Part shown: piece by piece, positions 41,350 to 51,128 of the stretch
Numbering within the stretch: the stretch's first letter is position 1
Layout: each line of letters starts with the position of its first letter
Source: Micromonospora narathiwatensis
Lineage (GTDB): Bacteria > Actinomycetota > Actinomycetes > Mycobacteriales > Micromonosporaceae
DNA: 64,000 nt
Assembly: GCF_900089605.1 (NCBI RefSeq)
Contig: NZ_LT594324.1
Location: 2,232,001-2,296,000, forward strand
Direction of reading: 5' to 3'
Position numbers and translations under genes: made by a program
Notes under the pieces: model-generated
Told to the model about the DNA's origin: nothing
What the model saw: the letters and a program-made list of their open reading frames with translations, nothing else
Database searches by the model: none

Positions 41350-41708
41350 CAGCGGTGCCTCCGCTCTCTGCTCGGGCCGGCGCGACGCGGTAGCGACCAC
41401 GCCGGCGGGCCACCCGCACCGCGTCGGCGGTCCGGGCGGCGGGCCTGCGTTCACTGTCGAAATACCTGGTCACGGCGGCAAGGGATGAGTCGGCTATCGG
41501 CGGCGCGGAGACCCGAGCGGTGGTCGCATCCCGCCGATCGAGAAGCCGTGCCGCCGTCCGCCGGGACCCGCCGGCCGGACGGGTGGCGGGCGGTCGCCCG
41601 CGGGGCGGTGCCAGGTCGGCACGTTCGGTGGAGCGGACCGCCGGACGCTTCTGGCACGAGACCGGGCGCCGCCCAGGTGTCGCCGGTGGTCCGGTCGTTC
41701 TCGGGAGG
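41350..41708. other. 359-nt gap in the giant-gene cluster
   Basis: No convincing gene lies here. It is the only long gap in the minus-strand run, so it could hold a promoter for the small protein and endolysin. A GTG frame reading VTRYFDSERRPAARTADAVR begins at 41473 but lacks a ribosome-binding site and collides with the better supported 39-aa gene. Confidence 0.5.
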
Positions 41709-42890
41709 TCAGCGGGCCAGGTCCGCCAGCGCGGCGCGCAGAGCGGTGGCCAGGTCCGCTCTGGACAGGCCGGCGGCGTCGGCGGGCAGCGCGGCGAGCA
41801 CCCGCGCGGCCAGCGCGTCGGCGAGCACCTCGACGTCGCCCGGCACGGCGGGCGCCGGAGAGCTGTCGGCCGGCGTACCGGATCCCGGGTCGCCGTCGGT
41901 GCGCGGTTCGGGCAGCCGGGCCAGCGCCGCCCGTACCGGTGTCGGGTCCGCGGCCTGCCGGGCGACGGCCTCGCCGATGACGCGGACCGTCTGCAGGATC
42001 TCGTCGAGCACCGCGAGGGTGGACCTGCCCTTCGGGATGCCCCCGCCGACGTACTGCCACGGCAGGGCGCGCAGTTGGGTGGCCACCGTCGGGTCCTTCA
42101 GCAGGGCGAGGAGCCGTGCCGCGTCGGTAGCGCCCGCGTTGTCGACCAGGCCCCAGGCGCGCTGGTCCCGTTCGGCTGCGTCCGTGGCCCGGATGCCCAG
42201 GTGCAGCCGGCCCGATCCGGGATCGGTGCCGGCGTACGGCCGGCGGGTCCAGCCGTCGTCGGCCCGGGCCGTGGTGCCGGCGGGTGACCCTGGCCAGCCC
42301 GACCATGATCGCGAGGGCCGTCGCGGGGTCCTCGTAGCCGGCCGGGCGGAACGGGTTGCGGGCCTTCGGGTCGTACGGGTACCAGTCGGCGAGGACCAGG
42401 TCGACCGCGTCGGCCTCGTGTTCGGGCCACCAGGTGCGCCAGTCGTTGGCCCGGCGTCCGCCGGCGTCGACCCGGCGTACCCATTGCAGGGTCCAGCAGA
42501 CCGCGAGCCGCAACCGGCCGTCGTGCCGGGCCGGGTGGTCGCCCACCTGGGCGCGGGTGCGGTCCACGATCGGCGGAACGCCTCCGGTGTCGGGTCGCCG
42601 CCGGTCTGCTGTTCCGGTTCGTGGTGCGGCACCAGGATCAGCCGGCCGGTCCGGCCGGTGGCCTGCCAGGCGGCGACGAACGCGGCGGCGTCCACGTCCG
42701 GGTCCTTGTGCGAGACGATCACGTCGGCGGCGGCGGGCGCCTGAGCCAGCCGTTGCCGCTGGTCGGTCCAGGCGGACGCGGGCAGCCCGTCGCCGGGCCC
42801 GAAGAAGATCCGTACGCAGCTCGTGCCCGGGTAGGTGGCGAGCATGCCGGTCACCGTGCGGGTACCCGGGCACCAGCCGGTCGGCATCAT
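41709..42890 (-). pseudogene. GH26-like glycoside hydrolase-type protein, split by two compensating frameshifts
   Basis: The ATG overlaps the stop of the tail-fibre-like gene. The frame starts MMPTGWCPGTRTVTGMLATY and includes DVIVSHKDPDVDAAAF and LILVPHHEPEQQ (His90-Glu91), reminiscent of GH26-like barrels. Near 42571-42578 sensible sequence moves to another frame (DRTRAQVGDHPARHDGRLRL to LADWYPYDPKARNPFRPAGY). Near 42279-42290 it returns to the first frame (ADDGWTRRPYAGTDPGSG) and runs to the stop. One base appears lost at the first site and gained at the second, about 290 nt apart. The intact product would be about 393 aa. It could be a true lesion or sequencing error. Confidence 0.75.
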
Positions 42891-44686
42891 GCGGGCACCT
42901 CGACGGCCAGCGGTTCCAGGTCGGCGCGGACGGCCTTGACCTCCCAGTTGAAGGCGTGCGAGGCGGGGGAGCCGTCGACCGTGCGGACCCGGAAGACGCC
43001 GTCGCGGACCCGGCCGGCGGCCAGCGGGGAGACCGGCTCGTCGTCCTCGAAGACCGGGGTGAGCTGGACGGTGCGGCCCTCCGGGCGGGTCAGCGCCTCG
43101 AAGTACGCGGGCAGTTCCACCGTGGCGACGCCGCCTTCGAGTCGACCCTCGCCCCGGTAGTAGACGCCGTTCTCCGGTCCCTCCAGCGCGGCGTGGATCA
43201 GTTGCCGGCGTTCGGTGGCGTCGGGCCCGTCCAGCGGGTGGTCGATGGCGAACTGCTTGGACTTGCCCTTGATGACGCCGCTGCCGGCGTTGAGGCTGAT
43301 GGTGTAGCCGCTGCCCTCGTTGAGGCCGAGGTAGATGGCGCCGGAGGAGAACAGGTCGAAGGTGCTGATGCCGCCGCCGCTCCACGAGGCCAGCGGCGGC
43401 GTGTCCGGGCCGACCTTGAGCTTGCCCTTGATGGTCACGTCGCCGCCGAACTCGCCGCGTTTCTCCACCCAGAGGCAGCCCGCGTCGGGTGCGCCGTCTC
43501 CCGAGTAGCCGACCCAGACCCCGCTGCGGTTGAGCAGGTGCAGCCGCTCGGGGCCCTTGGTGTGCATGCGGCCGGCGCCGATGATGAAGTTGTCCGCCGG
43601 CACGTTTATGTTGCCGCCCAGGTTGAGGGCGCCCTGGACGCTCAGGTCGCCGGTGCCGTTGGCGTCCTTGACGACGGTGACCCCGCCGGTGGCCCGGATG
43701 CCGAGGTTGCCCTCGGCGGTCACCGACAGCCCGCCGCGCCCGCGCAGGGTCGCCGCGCGCAGCTCCCGTACCCCCAGGTCGGCGTAGGGCTTGCTGCCCT
43801 CGGTGTACGCCAGGTTGGGGCCGTCGGCGCTGCGGTCGACCAGCTCGAAGCCCTTGCCGGCGCGGAACGACAGTTGGGCGTGCTGCACCCCCGGTCCCCA
43901 GAAGCCGAGCGCGGAGACCACCTGCCCGGTGCTGACCGTCGCGCCCTCCAGGCTGCCCAGGTGCAGCATGCCGCCGCCGATGCGCAGCCGGTCCGCGCCG
44001 TACTGGTGGAACGCGATGAGGTCGTCGGGGTCGTTGTTGTTGGCGATCCGCAGGATCGTGTTCTCCCCGCCGTACGGCCAGTAGCGGATGTACGCCTCGT
44101 CGCCGGAGCCGCCGCCCGGGTCCGGGGGGAAGGTGATGCCGGCCTGCGACCCGGCGCCGACGGCGGGGACGATCGCGCCGACGGGCACCCGCAGCCCGGC
44201 GACCTGCCGGCCGGTGCTCTGCACGGTCACCGTGCCACCGGCCCGGGTCACCTTGCCCAGCAGCACCGCGTGCGCCGGGTCGGTGGGGGCGGTGGCGCTG
44301 ACCTTGACCAGCCCCTCCTCGGTCCACCGGGTTTCCGCCGCGACCCCGCCCTCGTCCCGCCGGTCGGTCAGGAACTCGCGGTACTCCACCCAGACGAAGA
44401 AGGTGCCGTCGCCGGGCAGCGTCGTGCGCCGGTTCTCCGGCACCACGATGACGATGCCGTCACCGTCGACCGCGACGCCCTGGCCGACGGTCACGTCGCT
44501 GCCGGTGGCGGTGAGTTCCAGGCCGCTGACCACGCCCATCGGCCGCAGCAGCCGGGCGGCCAGGTTCTGCCGGGCCAGCAGGTAGTCCAACGCCTGGGTG
44601 AGGTCGTCGGCGCGCAGGTACTCGTAGTCGTAGTACCGGGGCCGTGCCATCGGCAGCGGCAGGTCCTTCTTCCAGATGATCGTCAT
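42887..44686 (-). CDS. Tail-fibre-like structural protein
   Basis: A 599-residue protein. The N-terminus PRYYDYEYLRADDLTQALDY with MGVVSGLEL (50-58) resembles an attachment module I associate with large phage-tail-like loci. The middle (about 230-450) is repetitive beta sequence of fibre type (GGNINVPADNFIIGAGRMHT). The C-terminal block KQFAIDHPLDGPD and LIHAALEGPENGVYYRGEG (about 474-515) is shared with many phage and bacterial fibre proteins. No signal peptide is present. GGAG lies before the ATG, and its stop overlaps the GH26-like gene. It likely binds a surface. Confidence 0.72.
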   Translation of the reverse strand: MTIIWKKDLPLPMARPRYYDYEYLRADDLTQALDYLLARQNLAARLLRPMGVVSGLELTATGSDVTVGQGVAVDGDGIVIVVPENRRTTLPGDGTFFVWVEYREFLTDRRDEGGVAAETRWTEEGLVKVSATAPTDPAHAVLLGKVTRAGGTVTVQSTGRQVAGLRVPVGAIVPAVGAGSQAGITFPPDPGGGSGDEAYIRYWPYGGENTILRIANNNDPDDLIAFHQYGADRLRIGGGMLHLGSLEGATVSTGQVVSALGFWGPGVQHAQLSFRAGKGFELVDRSADGPNLAYTEGSKPYADLGVRELRAATLRGRGGLSVTAEGNLGIRATGGVTVVKDANGTGDLSVQGALNLGGNINVPADNFIIGAGRMHTKGPERLHLLNRSGVWVGYSGDGAPDAGCLWVEKRGEFGGDVTIKGKLKVGPDTPPLASWSGGGISTFDLFSSGAIYLGLNEGSGYTISLNAGSGVIKGKSKQFAIDHPLDGPDATERRQLIHAALEGPENGVYYRGEGRLEGGVATVELPAYFEALTRPEGRTVQLTPVFEDDEPVSPLAAGRVRDGVFRVRTVDGSPASHAFNWEVKAVRADLEPLAVEVPA

Positions 44687-44724
44687 GCGTTTCTCCGCTG
44701 TCTGTGTCGGTCGCGGGCGGGTGG

Positions 44725-46560
44725 TCAGCGCGGTTGGACGGTGTCGTAGCGCAGGCCGCTGGAGATTTCGCCCGCCCCGGCGTGCCGGGCGCGGCCGAGC
44801 CAGAGATGCACCGAGCCGTCGGTCCACCGGGCCAGCTGCCACTGCCGCAGCATCCGGCTTCCGGCGCGCGGCACCTCCTCCTCCGGGAAGGCCAGCTCCA
44901 CCAGCCGCCCGTCCCGTTCGCGCCAGTCGAGCAGCCGGCTGTAGCCGGTCACCGCGACCGGGTCCCCGTCCCGGGCGGGCTGTTGCAGCGGAACCCGGCG
45001 CAGCCGGACCACGTCCGGGCGGTCCTGCGTGGGGCCGGGCAGCAGCGGCACCCAGTTCTCCGGCACGGTGGTGGCGAAGGCGTACGACAGCGCCGGCACG
45101 TCCGCGTCGGCCGGCGGGCGGGGCGGCACGGCCGCCCGGGCGACCTGGGCGGTGCGGTCGATCGGTCGGCCGGTGGCACCGGTGACGATCCGTTCGATCG
45201 CCCAGGCGAGGTTGGCGGTCTCGTCGCGCCCGAGGCGGACCTCCTCCACCGGGGCGGAGTCGAGGGTGGCGGCGGCGGTGGCCGGCAGCACCAGCACGTC
45301 GGCCGTTCCGCCGCCGGCGGTGCTGGCGGGCCGGAACAGCGCGGTGGACTCCGGGGCGGCCGGCACCAGCGTCTGCCCGCCGAAGGTGTCGGTCACCAGC
45401 AGCGAGCGGATCCGGGTGGCCGAGCCGACCGGCAGCTCCAGCGGCAGCAGGAAGTGGTCGTTGGCGTAGACCAGGCCGTACTCGACCACGAACATCCGGG
45501 CCAGGTCGCCCGCGCCGGCGCCGACACCGGCCAGGTTGATCCGGGCGTCCTCCAGCTCCCAGAACCGGGTCGACGGCATGCCGGCGTACGCCACCGGGGT
45601 GGGCAGCAACACCTTCACCACGTCGTCGACGTCCGCCCGGGCCTCCAGCGTGGTGCCCGGCTGGCGGTCGAAGTGGTACCAGTCGAGCCGGTTCCCGACG
45701 TACTCGCGCGCGGTGAGCACCAGTTCGGCCCGGCCGTCGTGCGCGGCGACGGCGGCCTCGTACTCCATCCGCTCGCGCCGCCACGCCGACCCCTCCGGGC
45801 CGGGGGTGCTGAACAGCGGGGTGAAGTCGGCCGGCGGCCACGGCGGCGCGGCCGGCCGGGAGCCGCCGGGAGACAGTACGCCCGGCAGTTGCAGCAGGTA
45901 ACCGGGGGGCGGTCCGGCCGGTCGGGGCGGTACGCCCAGCCAGCTCAGCCAGTCGGCGACCGCCTGTCGGGCGGCGGCGAGCAGCGCGGCGGGCACCCCC
46001 ACCTCGCGGATGAACCGGTCGTCGGCGCAGGCGCGCAGCGCCAGCTCCCCGTGCGGCACCCGCCCGGCGGCGACGCGCAGGTAGCCGACGGTCTCCGGGT
46101 CGGCCGCCGAGGCACCGTCGGGTGGGCTGGCCGGCACCGGGTAGGTGGCGCACACCGCCGGCGCCAGTTCGCCGGCGCCGGCGGCGGCGAGCAGCCGCAG
46201 TAACTGCTGGCCGCTCTCCACGGCGAAGCGCAGGTCCCCGGCGGTCGCGGCGGCCTCCCGTTCCACCAGCGTCTCCCAGGGCACCCCGGCGGGCAGCCCC
46301 ACCGCCCCGGCGTACGGGCCGGGCCGGTAGCGGGTGAAGCGGGCCACCTCGGCGTGCACCCGGGCGGCGACCGGCGAGCCGCCGTCCTCGCCGGTGAACT
46401 CGCCGAGCTGCCACTGTCGGGCGAGCAGCCACAGCGGGTCGGCGATCCGGGCGTCCACGGCCGGCGCGAGGTCGGCCCGTCGGGTACGCGGCTCCAACCG
46501 GGTCCAGGTGGTGACCGACGGTGGATCGGTGCCGGCCAGCGGCTGTTCGGCGGTGGTCAC
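44725..46560 (-). CDS. Large conserved protein of unknown function (611 aa)
   Basis: The N-terminus VTTWTRLEPRTRRADLAPAV then ADPLWLLARQWQLGEFTGED (40-59) is a block I recall from uncharacterised proteins that travel with other giant proteins in actinobacteria and myxobacteria. YAFATTVPENWVPLLPG lies near 445, and the end is WTDGSVHLWLGRARHAG. There is no signal peptide or TM segment. GGAGG lies before the GTG. A repeat separates it from the 1503-aa gene upstream. No function can be given; a structural role in the cluster's product is inferred. Confidence 0.7.
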   Translation of the reverse strand: MTTAEQPLAGTDPPSVTTWTRLEPRTRRADLAPAVDARIADPLWLLARQWQLGEFTGEDGGSPVAARVHAEVARFTRYRPGPYAGAVGLPAGVPWETLVEREAAATAGDLRFAVESGQQLLRLLAAAGAGELAPAVCATYPVPASPPDGASAADPETVGYLRVAAGRVPHGELALRACADDRFIREVGVPAALLAAARQAVADWLSWLGVPPRPAGPPPGYLLQLPGVLSPGGSRPAAPPWPPADFTPLFSTPGPEGSAWRRERMEYEAAVAAHDGRAELVLTAREYVGNRLDWYHFDRQPGTTLEARADVDDVVKVLLPTPVAYAGMPSTRFWELEDARINLAGVGAGAGDLARMFVVEYGLVYANDHFLLPLELPVGSATRIRSLLVTDTFGGQTLVPAAPESTALFRPASTAGGGTADVLVLPATAAATLDSAPVEEVRLGRDETANLAWAIERIVTGATGRPIDRTAQVARAAVPPRPPADADVPALSYAFATTVPENWVPLLPGPTQDRPDVVRLRRVPLQQPARDGDPVAVTGYSRLLDWRERDGRLVELAFPEEEVPRAGSRMLRQWQLARWTDGSVHLWLGRARHAGAGEISSGLRYDTVQPR

Positions 46561-46571
46561 TGAGCCCTCCT

Positions 46572-46620
46572 CTGTTTGCGACCGCGGGGCTCGCAAATCC
46601 GGCTCGCTCCTCGCGCTCAC
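46572..46620. repeat. Micromonosporaceae-type intergenic repeat
   Basis: On the minus strand the gap begins GTGAGCGCGAGGAGCGAGCC and continues GGATTTGCGAGCCCCGCGGT, a sequence I recognise as a frequent intergenic or gene-end repeat in Micromonospora and Salinispora. It contains a perfect dyad, TTTGCGA (46575-46581) and TCGCAAA (46591-46597). The first bases of the element supply the TGA stop of the 1503-aa gene. Confidence 0.65.
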
Positions 46621-49600
46621 GGGGTCTCCGTTCCGCCCTGCGGGGTCAGCGTCGCGTCCGGCACGAAGTCGGTGGTGGTCGTGGTCTCGGCCACGTTGGT
46701 CGGGAAGTAGAGGGCGGGCAGGAACTGCCCGGCCGCGCCGAGGGAGTCCACGTCCACGGCCCGGGCCAGGGCCAGGTCCAACGCCTCCTCCAGCACCTGG
46801 GCGAGGTTGCCCGGCTGCCAGCTCGTCGCACCCCGCGGCGCCAGGCCCAGCAGCACCGCCTGCGGGGCGGCGGCGCCGGGCGCGTCGTACTCGAAGGTGA
46901 GCCCGGTCTGCACCCGCCCGGCCGGCACCACCTCGGTCCACTCGTCGACCACCAGGCCGTGCACCGGGCGGGTCGGGTCGATCCCGCCGGGGGCGACCAC
47001 CACCAGGGACAGTGGTTCGGTGCCGGCCCTCGGCGGCGCCTCGCCGACCCAGCGGTCGCCCGGGGCGTACGGCAGTTGCGCCACCCGGACGGTGGCGGGT
47101 AGTCGTACCACGCCCCCGGCCCCGAGGGCGTCGACCGTGGTGAGCACCTCCTGAAGCCGGCCGACCGCCGGGCGGACCCGGCCGTAGCGGGACAGCCAGC
47201 GGCGTACCGGATGGGGTGAGCCGCCCTGGAGCGCGTCGCTGGCCGCCAGGGCGGTGGCGAGCTGCGCCGGCTGTGGCGCGCTGGCCCGCGGGAACACCGG
47301 CAGGTCCGGGCCGAGTAGGGCCCGCAGGCGGGCGATCTGCGCCTCCCGGCGGCGGGCCGGCGGCGCGTCCGGCCGGTCGAAGTCGGTGGCGGGGACGCAT
47401 CGGCACGCTCCGGGCGGGCACGGGGTGCGGTCGTGCAGCTCGGCGATCACCCGGCAGTGCGCGGCGAGCCGGCGGTCCAGCTCGAACCGGGCGGTGGCCG
47501 CGGTGTCGGCGACCGCCCCGGCGCTGTCCGGGCGCGGGGGCGGCGGCACCGCGCCGAGCACGCCGAGGCCGGCGGCGACGGTGAGCAGGCCCCGCGCGGT
47601 CGCCTCGGGCCAGCCCGGCTCCGGCGCTGCGGGCAGCGCGGCCAGCCCGGCCGCGGTCTTCCGGACCGCCTGCCAGGTCTCGTCGGCCTGGGCCCTGGTG
47701 TTCTCGTCGACCTGCGGCGGGACCGACGGGTCGGCGCCGAGGTCGGCGGCGACCACCGGGCGGGACCGGCCGTACAGGTCGCGCAGCACGTTGACCGCGT
47801 GCAGGAACTCGGCGAGGCTGACCCGGTCCAGCGGCCAGCCGGGATCCCGGCCGTAGTCCAGCTCCAGTGTCCAGTCGTCGCCGACCTCGGCCGGCCGCAG
47901 CGGCCCCCAGGCGTCCAGCGCGATCCGCCGGTCCAGCTCGGCGTCGTCCTGGTGGCCGGGGTGCGGCGGTGCGGCGAGCAGGTCCACCGCCGGCGTCTGG
48001 ATCCGGTCCAGGCTCGCCGGCCGCCAGACGGTGGCGGTGACGCCGTCCGGGGCGTGCCAGCGGTAGCGCCAGAACACCCGGAACGAGGGCGGCAGCAGCA
48101 CGGAGGTGAGGGCGTCCACGGCGGGGCCGGCGATGCGCGGGTGGTCGCCGCGCCCGGCCGGCCAGTCCTGCCGGAGCCGGGTGAAGCGGTCGTCGACGTT
48201 GACCAGCAGCAGCACCCGGTGGGTGAGCGCCGTCCCGGTGACCGGGGTACGGGTGACGTGCAGCTCCGGCGGGTTGGTGGCCGCCCCGGAGGCGGCGTCG
48301 ACCGCCGCCGCGGCCCGGTTCAGGTCGCCCAGCGCGAGCTGGTGCACGCTCTCGGCGAGCAGCGTGTCGGCCACCGCGTCGACCGCGTCGGCCAGGTCGG
48401 CGAGGACCGTGGTGACGGCGGCGCGTTCGACCGCCGGCCGGTTGCGCAGCCACTGGTCGAGCTGGCCGGCCTGGTGCAGCCGGTGCAGCTCCAGGCCGTC
48501 CACGGTGGCCGTCGACTCGACGGTGACGGCGATCGTGGCGCCGCCGTCGTCGGTCGGGTCGACGCGGTGCGCGCGTACCGGGGCGAGGGCGCGGAACGTC
48601 GGCAGGAGCTGGTCCCACGGGCCGGCCGGGTGGTCGTGCAGGCCGCGTTCGAAGCGGTAGCCGAGCAGCGCGCCGAGGCTCTGGCCGGCGCGTACCCCGT
48701 CGAGGAGCTGCTCGGCGAGGCGGACCCGGCGGGAGGAGAGCTCCACCGCGAGCGCCGGGTCGCCGCCGTGGCTGCGGGACGCGCTGCGCAGCACCGCCGC
48801 GGTGACCGCCTGGGCCGGAGAGGGGGCGTGCACGTGCCCGGCGCCGGCCGCGGCCAGCGGCAGCTTCGCCGGGGCCACCGATTCCGGGATGTCCGTCGGG
48901 CGGTCCACCATGGTGGGTTTCGGCGCCGGTGCGAGGTCGACCACCCAGCCGTAGCCGCCGACGTGCACGCCGGGCGTGGGGCCGGCGGTGAGCTGGGCCA
49001 GCCGCCGGGTGGCCAGCGAGGTGATCCAGGCGTCCAGCCGGTGGCTGGCCAGCCCGAGCGTCCCGGCCACGTGCCGTTCCAGGTCGGCGGTGGGCAGCCC
49101 GGCGTCGAGGGCGTCGCGCAGCCCGGTCAGCGCGGTACGGAAGGCCCGCAGGTCGGCGGTGGCGCGGACCTGCCGGGGATCGCTCTGGACGCCGGCCAGG
49201 TACCTGCCGACGGGCTCGGAGGTGTCCGGCACCGGCGTGTCCAGCCGCCTCCGCAGCACGCGGGTACGGTCGTGCGGGCGGATGTCCACCAGCTCCGGCT
49301 CCGGGATCTCCGCCGCCGCGGGCAGTCCCGCCTCGGTGGCGAAGGCGTGCGCGGCGGCCGAGTGCTCGGCGATCAGGGCGGCCCGCAGCAGCCGGTGGAA
49401 CAGCGGCACCGGGCCGTCGCCGGGGCTGACCGGGATCTCGTCGCCGCGCAGCCCGACGGCGGACAGCGCCGCCAGGTACGCCTGGACCCGGTCGGCGCGG
49501 GGTCGCCCGGGTCCGTCGAGCAGCGGGGTGCCCAGCGCGTACGCCTGCCTGGCGAAGACGGCCAGGGAGAGCCGGGGATCGGTGGGGCCGCCCAGCCCGA

Positions 49601-51128
49601 CCGCGGCCAGCAGGTCCCGGGCCGGTTCCACCACCTGCTCGCGCCAGTCCGGCCCGAGGTCGAGCCGGGCGAAGCGCCACAGCCAGCTCACGTACTCGTT
49701 GCCGAGCATGCTGCGGGCCCGGACCTCCAGCACCCGGGCGTCGGTGGCGAGAATCTCCAGCAGGGTGCCCTCCGGGTCGGCGAGCCCGGGCACGATCCGT
49801 GGCACGGGGGAGGGCAGCCAGACCCGCCGCCACAGGTTGTTCAGCAGCGCCACCGCTCTCGCCTCGCCCGGTCCGGTCGGCTGCCAGTCGCGCAGGCTGG
49901 CCACCGGCAGCAGCCCGTACGGCTGCCGGCCCACCCGCAGCGTGGGCAGTGGACCCTCGGCGTGCACGTGGTCGACGAAGTGTTCGCGTACCGCGGCCTG
50001 TTCGGCCGGGGTGGCCACCGGCAGCAGGTGTCGTAGCAGGCCGCCGAGGCTGGCCGGCCAGAGCAGCCGGCGGACCAGCCGCCCGGCCGGCCGGTCGACG
50101 GCGGTGGCGCCGGTGGCCCGGGCCAGCGGGGTCGGCGCGCCGGTGCGGGCCGGCTGCCGGCGGGCGGCGGTGAGCGCGTCGCCCGGGGTCGCGGTCAGCC
50201 TGACGCCGAGCGCGCCGGCGACCAGGGCGGCGGCGGACTCCGGCGCGGCGGCCCCGGCCGCGCTGTCTCCGGTGGTCACCGGCGTGGCGGTCGGGGTGGC
50301 CGCCGGGGTGTCGGTGTCGGTGTTGTTGGTGGGGGTGTCGGGGGCGAGAAAGGCCAGCCCGTCGGTGGCGGCGTGCGCCTCGAGCAGCCGGGCCAGCGCC
50401 TCGGCGGACCCGGTCGGGCCGGTGGTGCTGTCCAGCCCGAAGACCAGCAGCCGTTCCACCGGCTCCGGCTGGCCCTTGGCGTCGACGGGGACGGTGACGG
50501 TGAACGCCATGCCGGCGGCGACGGCGGTGGGGAAGTCGACCGTCCACCGCATCCCGTCGTCGACGGGCGGTGCCTCGTCGGCGAGCCGGTCGATGCTGCC
50601 GTCGCCGGTGAGCACCGGGCTCGGGCCGACCGGCAGGTCCCGGGTGACCGGGCCGGACGTGCCGGTGAAGAGTTTGCCGCCGGCGGTGCGGCCGACCGCG
50701 TACCACTGGGTGGGCAGCAGCCGGGCCCGGGCCGGCTCGCACCACGGGCCTGGGCGGGGCAGCGGGTCGGGAAAGGCCCCGCCGACCGGTTCCAGCACCC
50801 GGGCGATCCAGGCGGCGCGGGGTGTGCCGAAGCGGCGGACCAGGTCGTTCCAGGCCGCCTCGTCGGGGGCGTCGGTCGGCCCGCCCGGCTGCCCGTCCCC
50901 CCAGTACGCCCGCCCGGCGGCGACCTCCTCGGCGGTCAGTCCGGGCTCGTGGTCGTCGACGTGGATCTGGTCGGGGTAGACGCGGATCTTCAGGGTGGCG
51001 CCGGCGAACCGGGTCTCCAGGCGTACCGGCAGCATGACGGCCGGGGCGGTGGCGGCCAGCGTCCACGGGGTCCCGGTGAGCGCCCCGGACAGCGGCGGCC
51101 GGTCGGCGGCGTACGAGGTGGTGCTCAT
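46617..51128 (-). CDS. Giant conserved protein of unknown function (1503 aa)
   Basis: A 1503-residue protein with no signal peptide. Recognisable blocks are MLPVRLETRFAGATLKIRVY with PDQIHVDDHEP (32-62) and LPTLRVGRQPYGLLPVAS (394-411). Two Pro/Thr-rich stretches (about 262-300) look like linkers. I recall the first block from uncharacterised proteins found beside the 611-aa family, but no fold is assigned. Its ATG overlaps the stop of the 1602-aa gene. The stop codon lies inside a genomic repeat, so the last residues could differ from relatives. Confidence 0.7.
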   Translation of the reverse strand: MSTTSYAADRPPLSGALTGTPWTLAATAPAVMLPVRLETRFAGATLKIRVYPDQIHVDDHEPGLTAEEVAAGRAYWGDGQPGGPTDAPDEAAWNDLVRRFGTPRAAWIARVLEPVGGAFPDPLPRPGPWCEPARARLLPTQWYAVGRTAGGKLFTGTSGPVTRDLPVGPSPVLTGDGSIDRLADEAPPVDDGMRWTVDFPTAVAAGMAFTVTVPVDAKGQPEPVERLLVFGLDSTTGPTGSAEALARLLEAHAATDGLAFLAPDTPTNNTDTDTPAATPTATPVTTGDSAAGAAAPESAAALVAGALGVRLTATPGDALTAARRQPARTGAPTPLARATGATAVDRPAGRLVRRLLWPASLGGLLRHLLPVATPAEQAAVREHFVDHVHAEGPLPTLRVGRQPYGLLPVASLRDWQPTGPGEARAVALLNNLWRRVWLPSPVPRIVPGLADPEGTLLEILATDARVLEVRARSMLGNEYVSWLWRFARLDLGPDWREQVVEPARDLLAAVGLGGPTDPRLSLAVFARQAYALGTPLLDGPGRPRADRVQAYLAALSAVGLRGDEIPVSPGDGPVPLFHRLLRAALIAEHSAAAHAFATEAGLPAAAEIPEPELVDIRPHDRTRVLRRRLDTPVPDTSEPVGRYLAGVQSDPRQVRATADLRAFRTALTGLRDALDAGLPTADLERHVAGTLGLASHRLDAWITSLATRRLAQLTAGPTPGVHVGGYGWVVDLAPAPKPTMVDRPTDIPESVAPAKLPLAAAGAGHVHAPSPAQAVTAAVLRSASRSHGGDPALAVELSSRRVRLAEQLLDGVRAGQSLGALLGYRFERGLHDHPAGPWDQLLPTFRALAPVRAHRVDPTDDGGATIAVTVESTATVDGLELHRLHQAGQLDQWLRNRPAVERAAVTTVLADLADAVDAVADTLLAESVHQLALGDLNRAAAAVDAASGAATNPPELHVTRTPVTGTALTHRVLLLVNVDDRFTRLRQDWPAGRGDHPRIAGPAVDALTSVLLPPSFRVFWRYRWHAPDGVTATVWRPASLDRIQTPAVDLLAAPPHPGHQDDAELDRRIALDAWGPLRPAEVGDDWTLELDYGRDPGWPLDRVSLAEFLHAVNVLRDLYGRSRPVVAADLGADPSVPPQVDENTRAQADETWQAVRKTAAGLAALPAAPEPGWPEATARGLLTVAAGLGVLGAVPPPPRPDSAGAVADTAATARFELDRRLAAHCRVIAELHDRTPCPPGACRCVPATDFDRPDAPPARRREAQIARLRALLGPDLPVFPRASAPQPAQLATALAASDALQGGSPHPVRRWLSRYGRVRPAVGRLQEVLTTVDALGAGGVVRLPATVRVAQLPYAPGDRWVGEAPPRAGTEPLSLVVVAPGGIDPTRPVHGLVVDEWTEVVPAGRVQTGLTFEYDAPGAAAPQAVLLGLAPRGATSWQPGNLAQVLEEALDLALARAVDVDSLGAAGQFLPALYFPTNVAETTTTTDFVPDATLTPQGGTETP

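Noticed and set aside
41225-41473. An 82-codon alternative gene overlapping the 39-aa gene
   Set aside because: It has no ribosome-binding site, and most of the product is Arg/Gly-rich shadow sequence.
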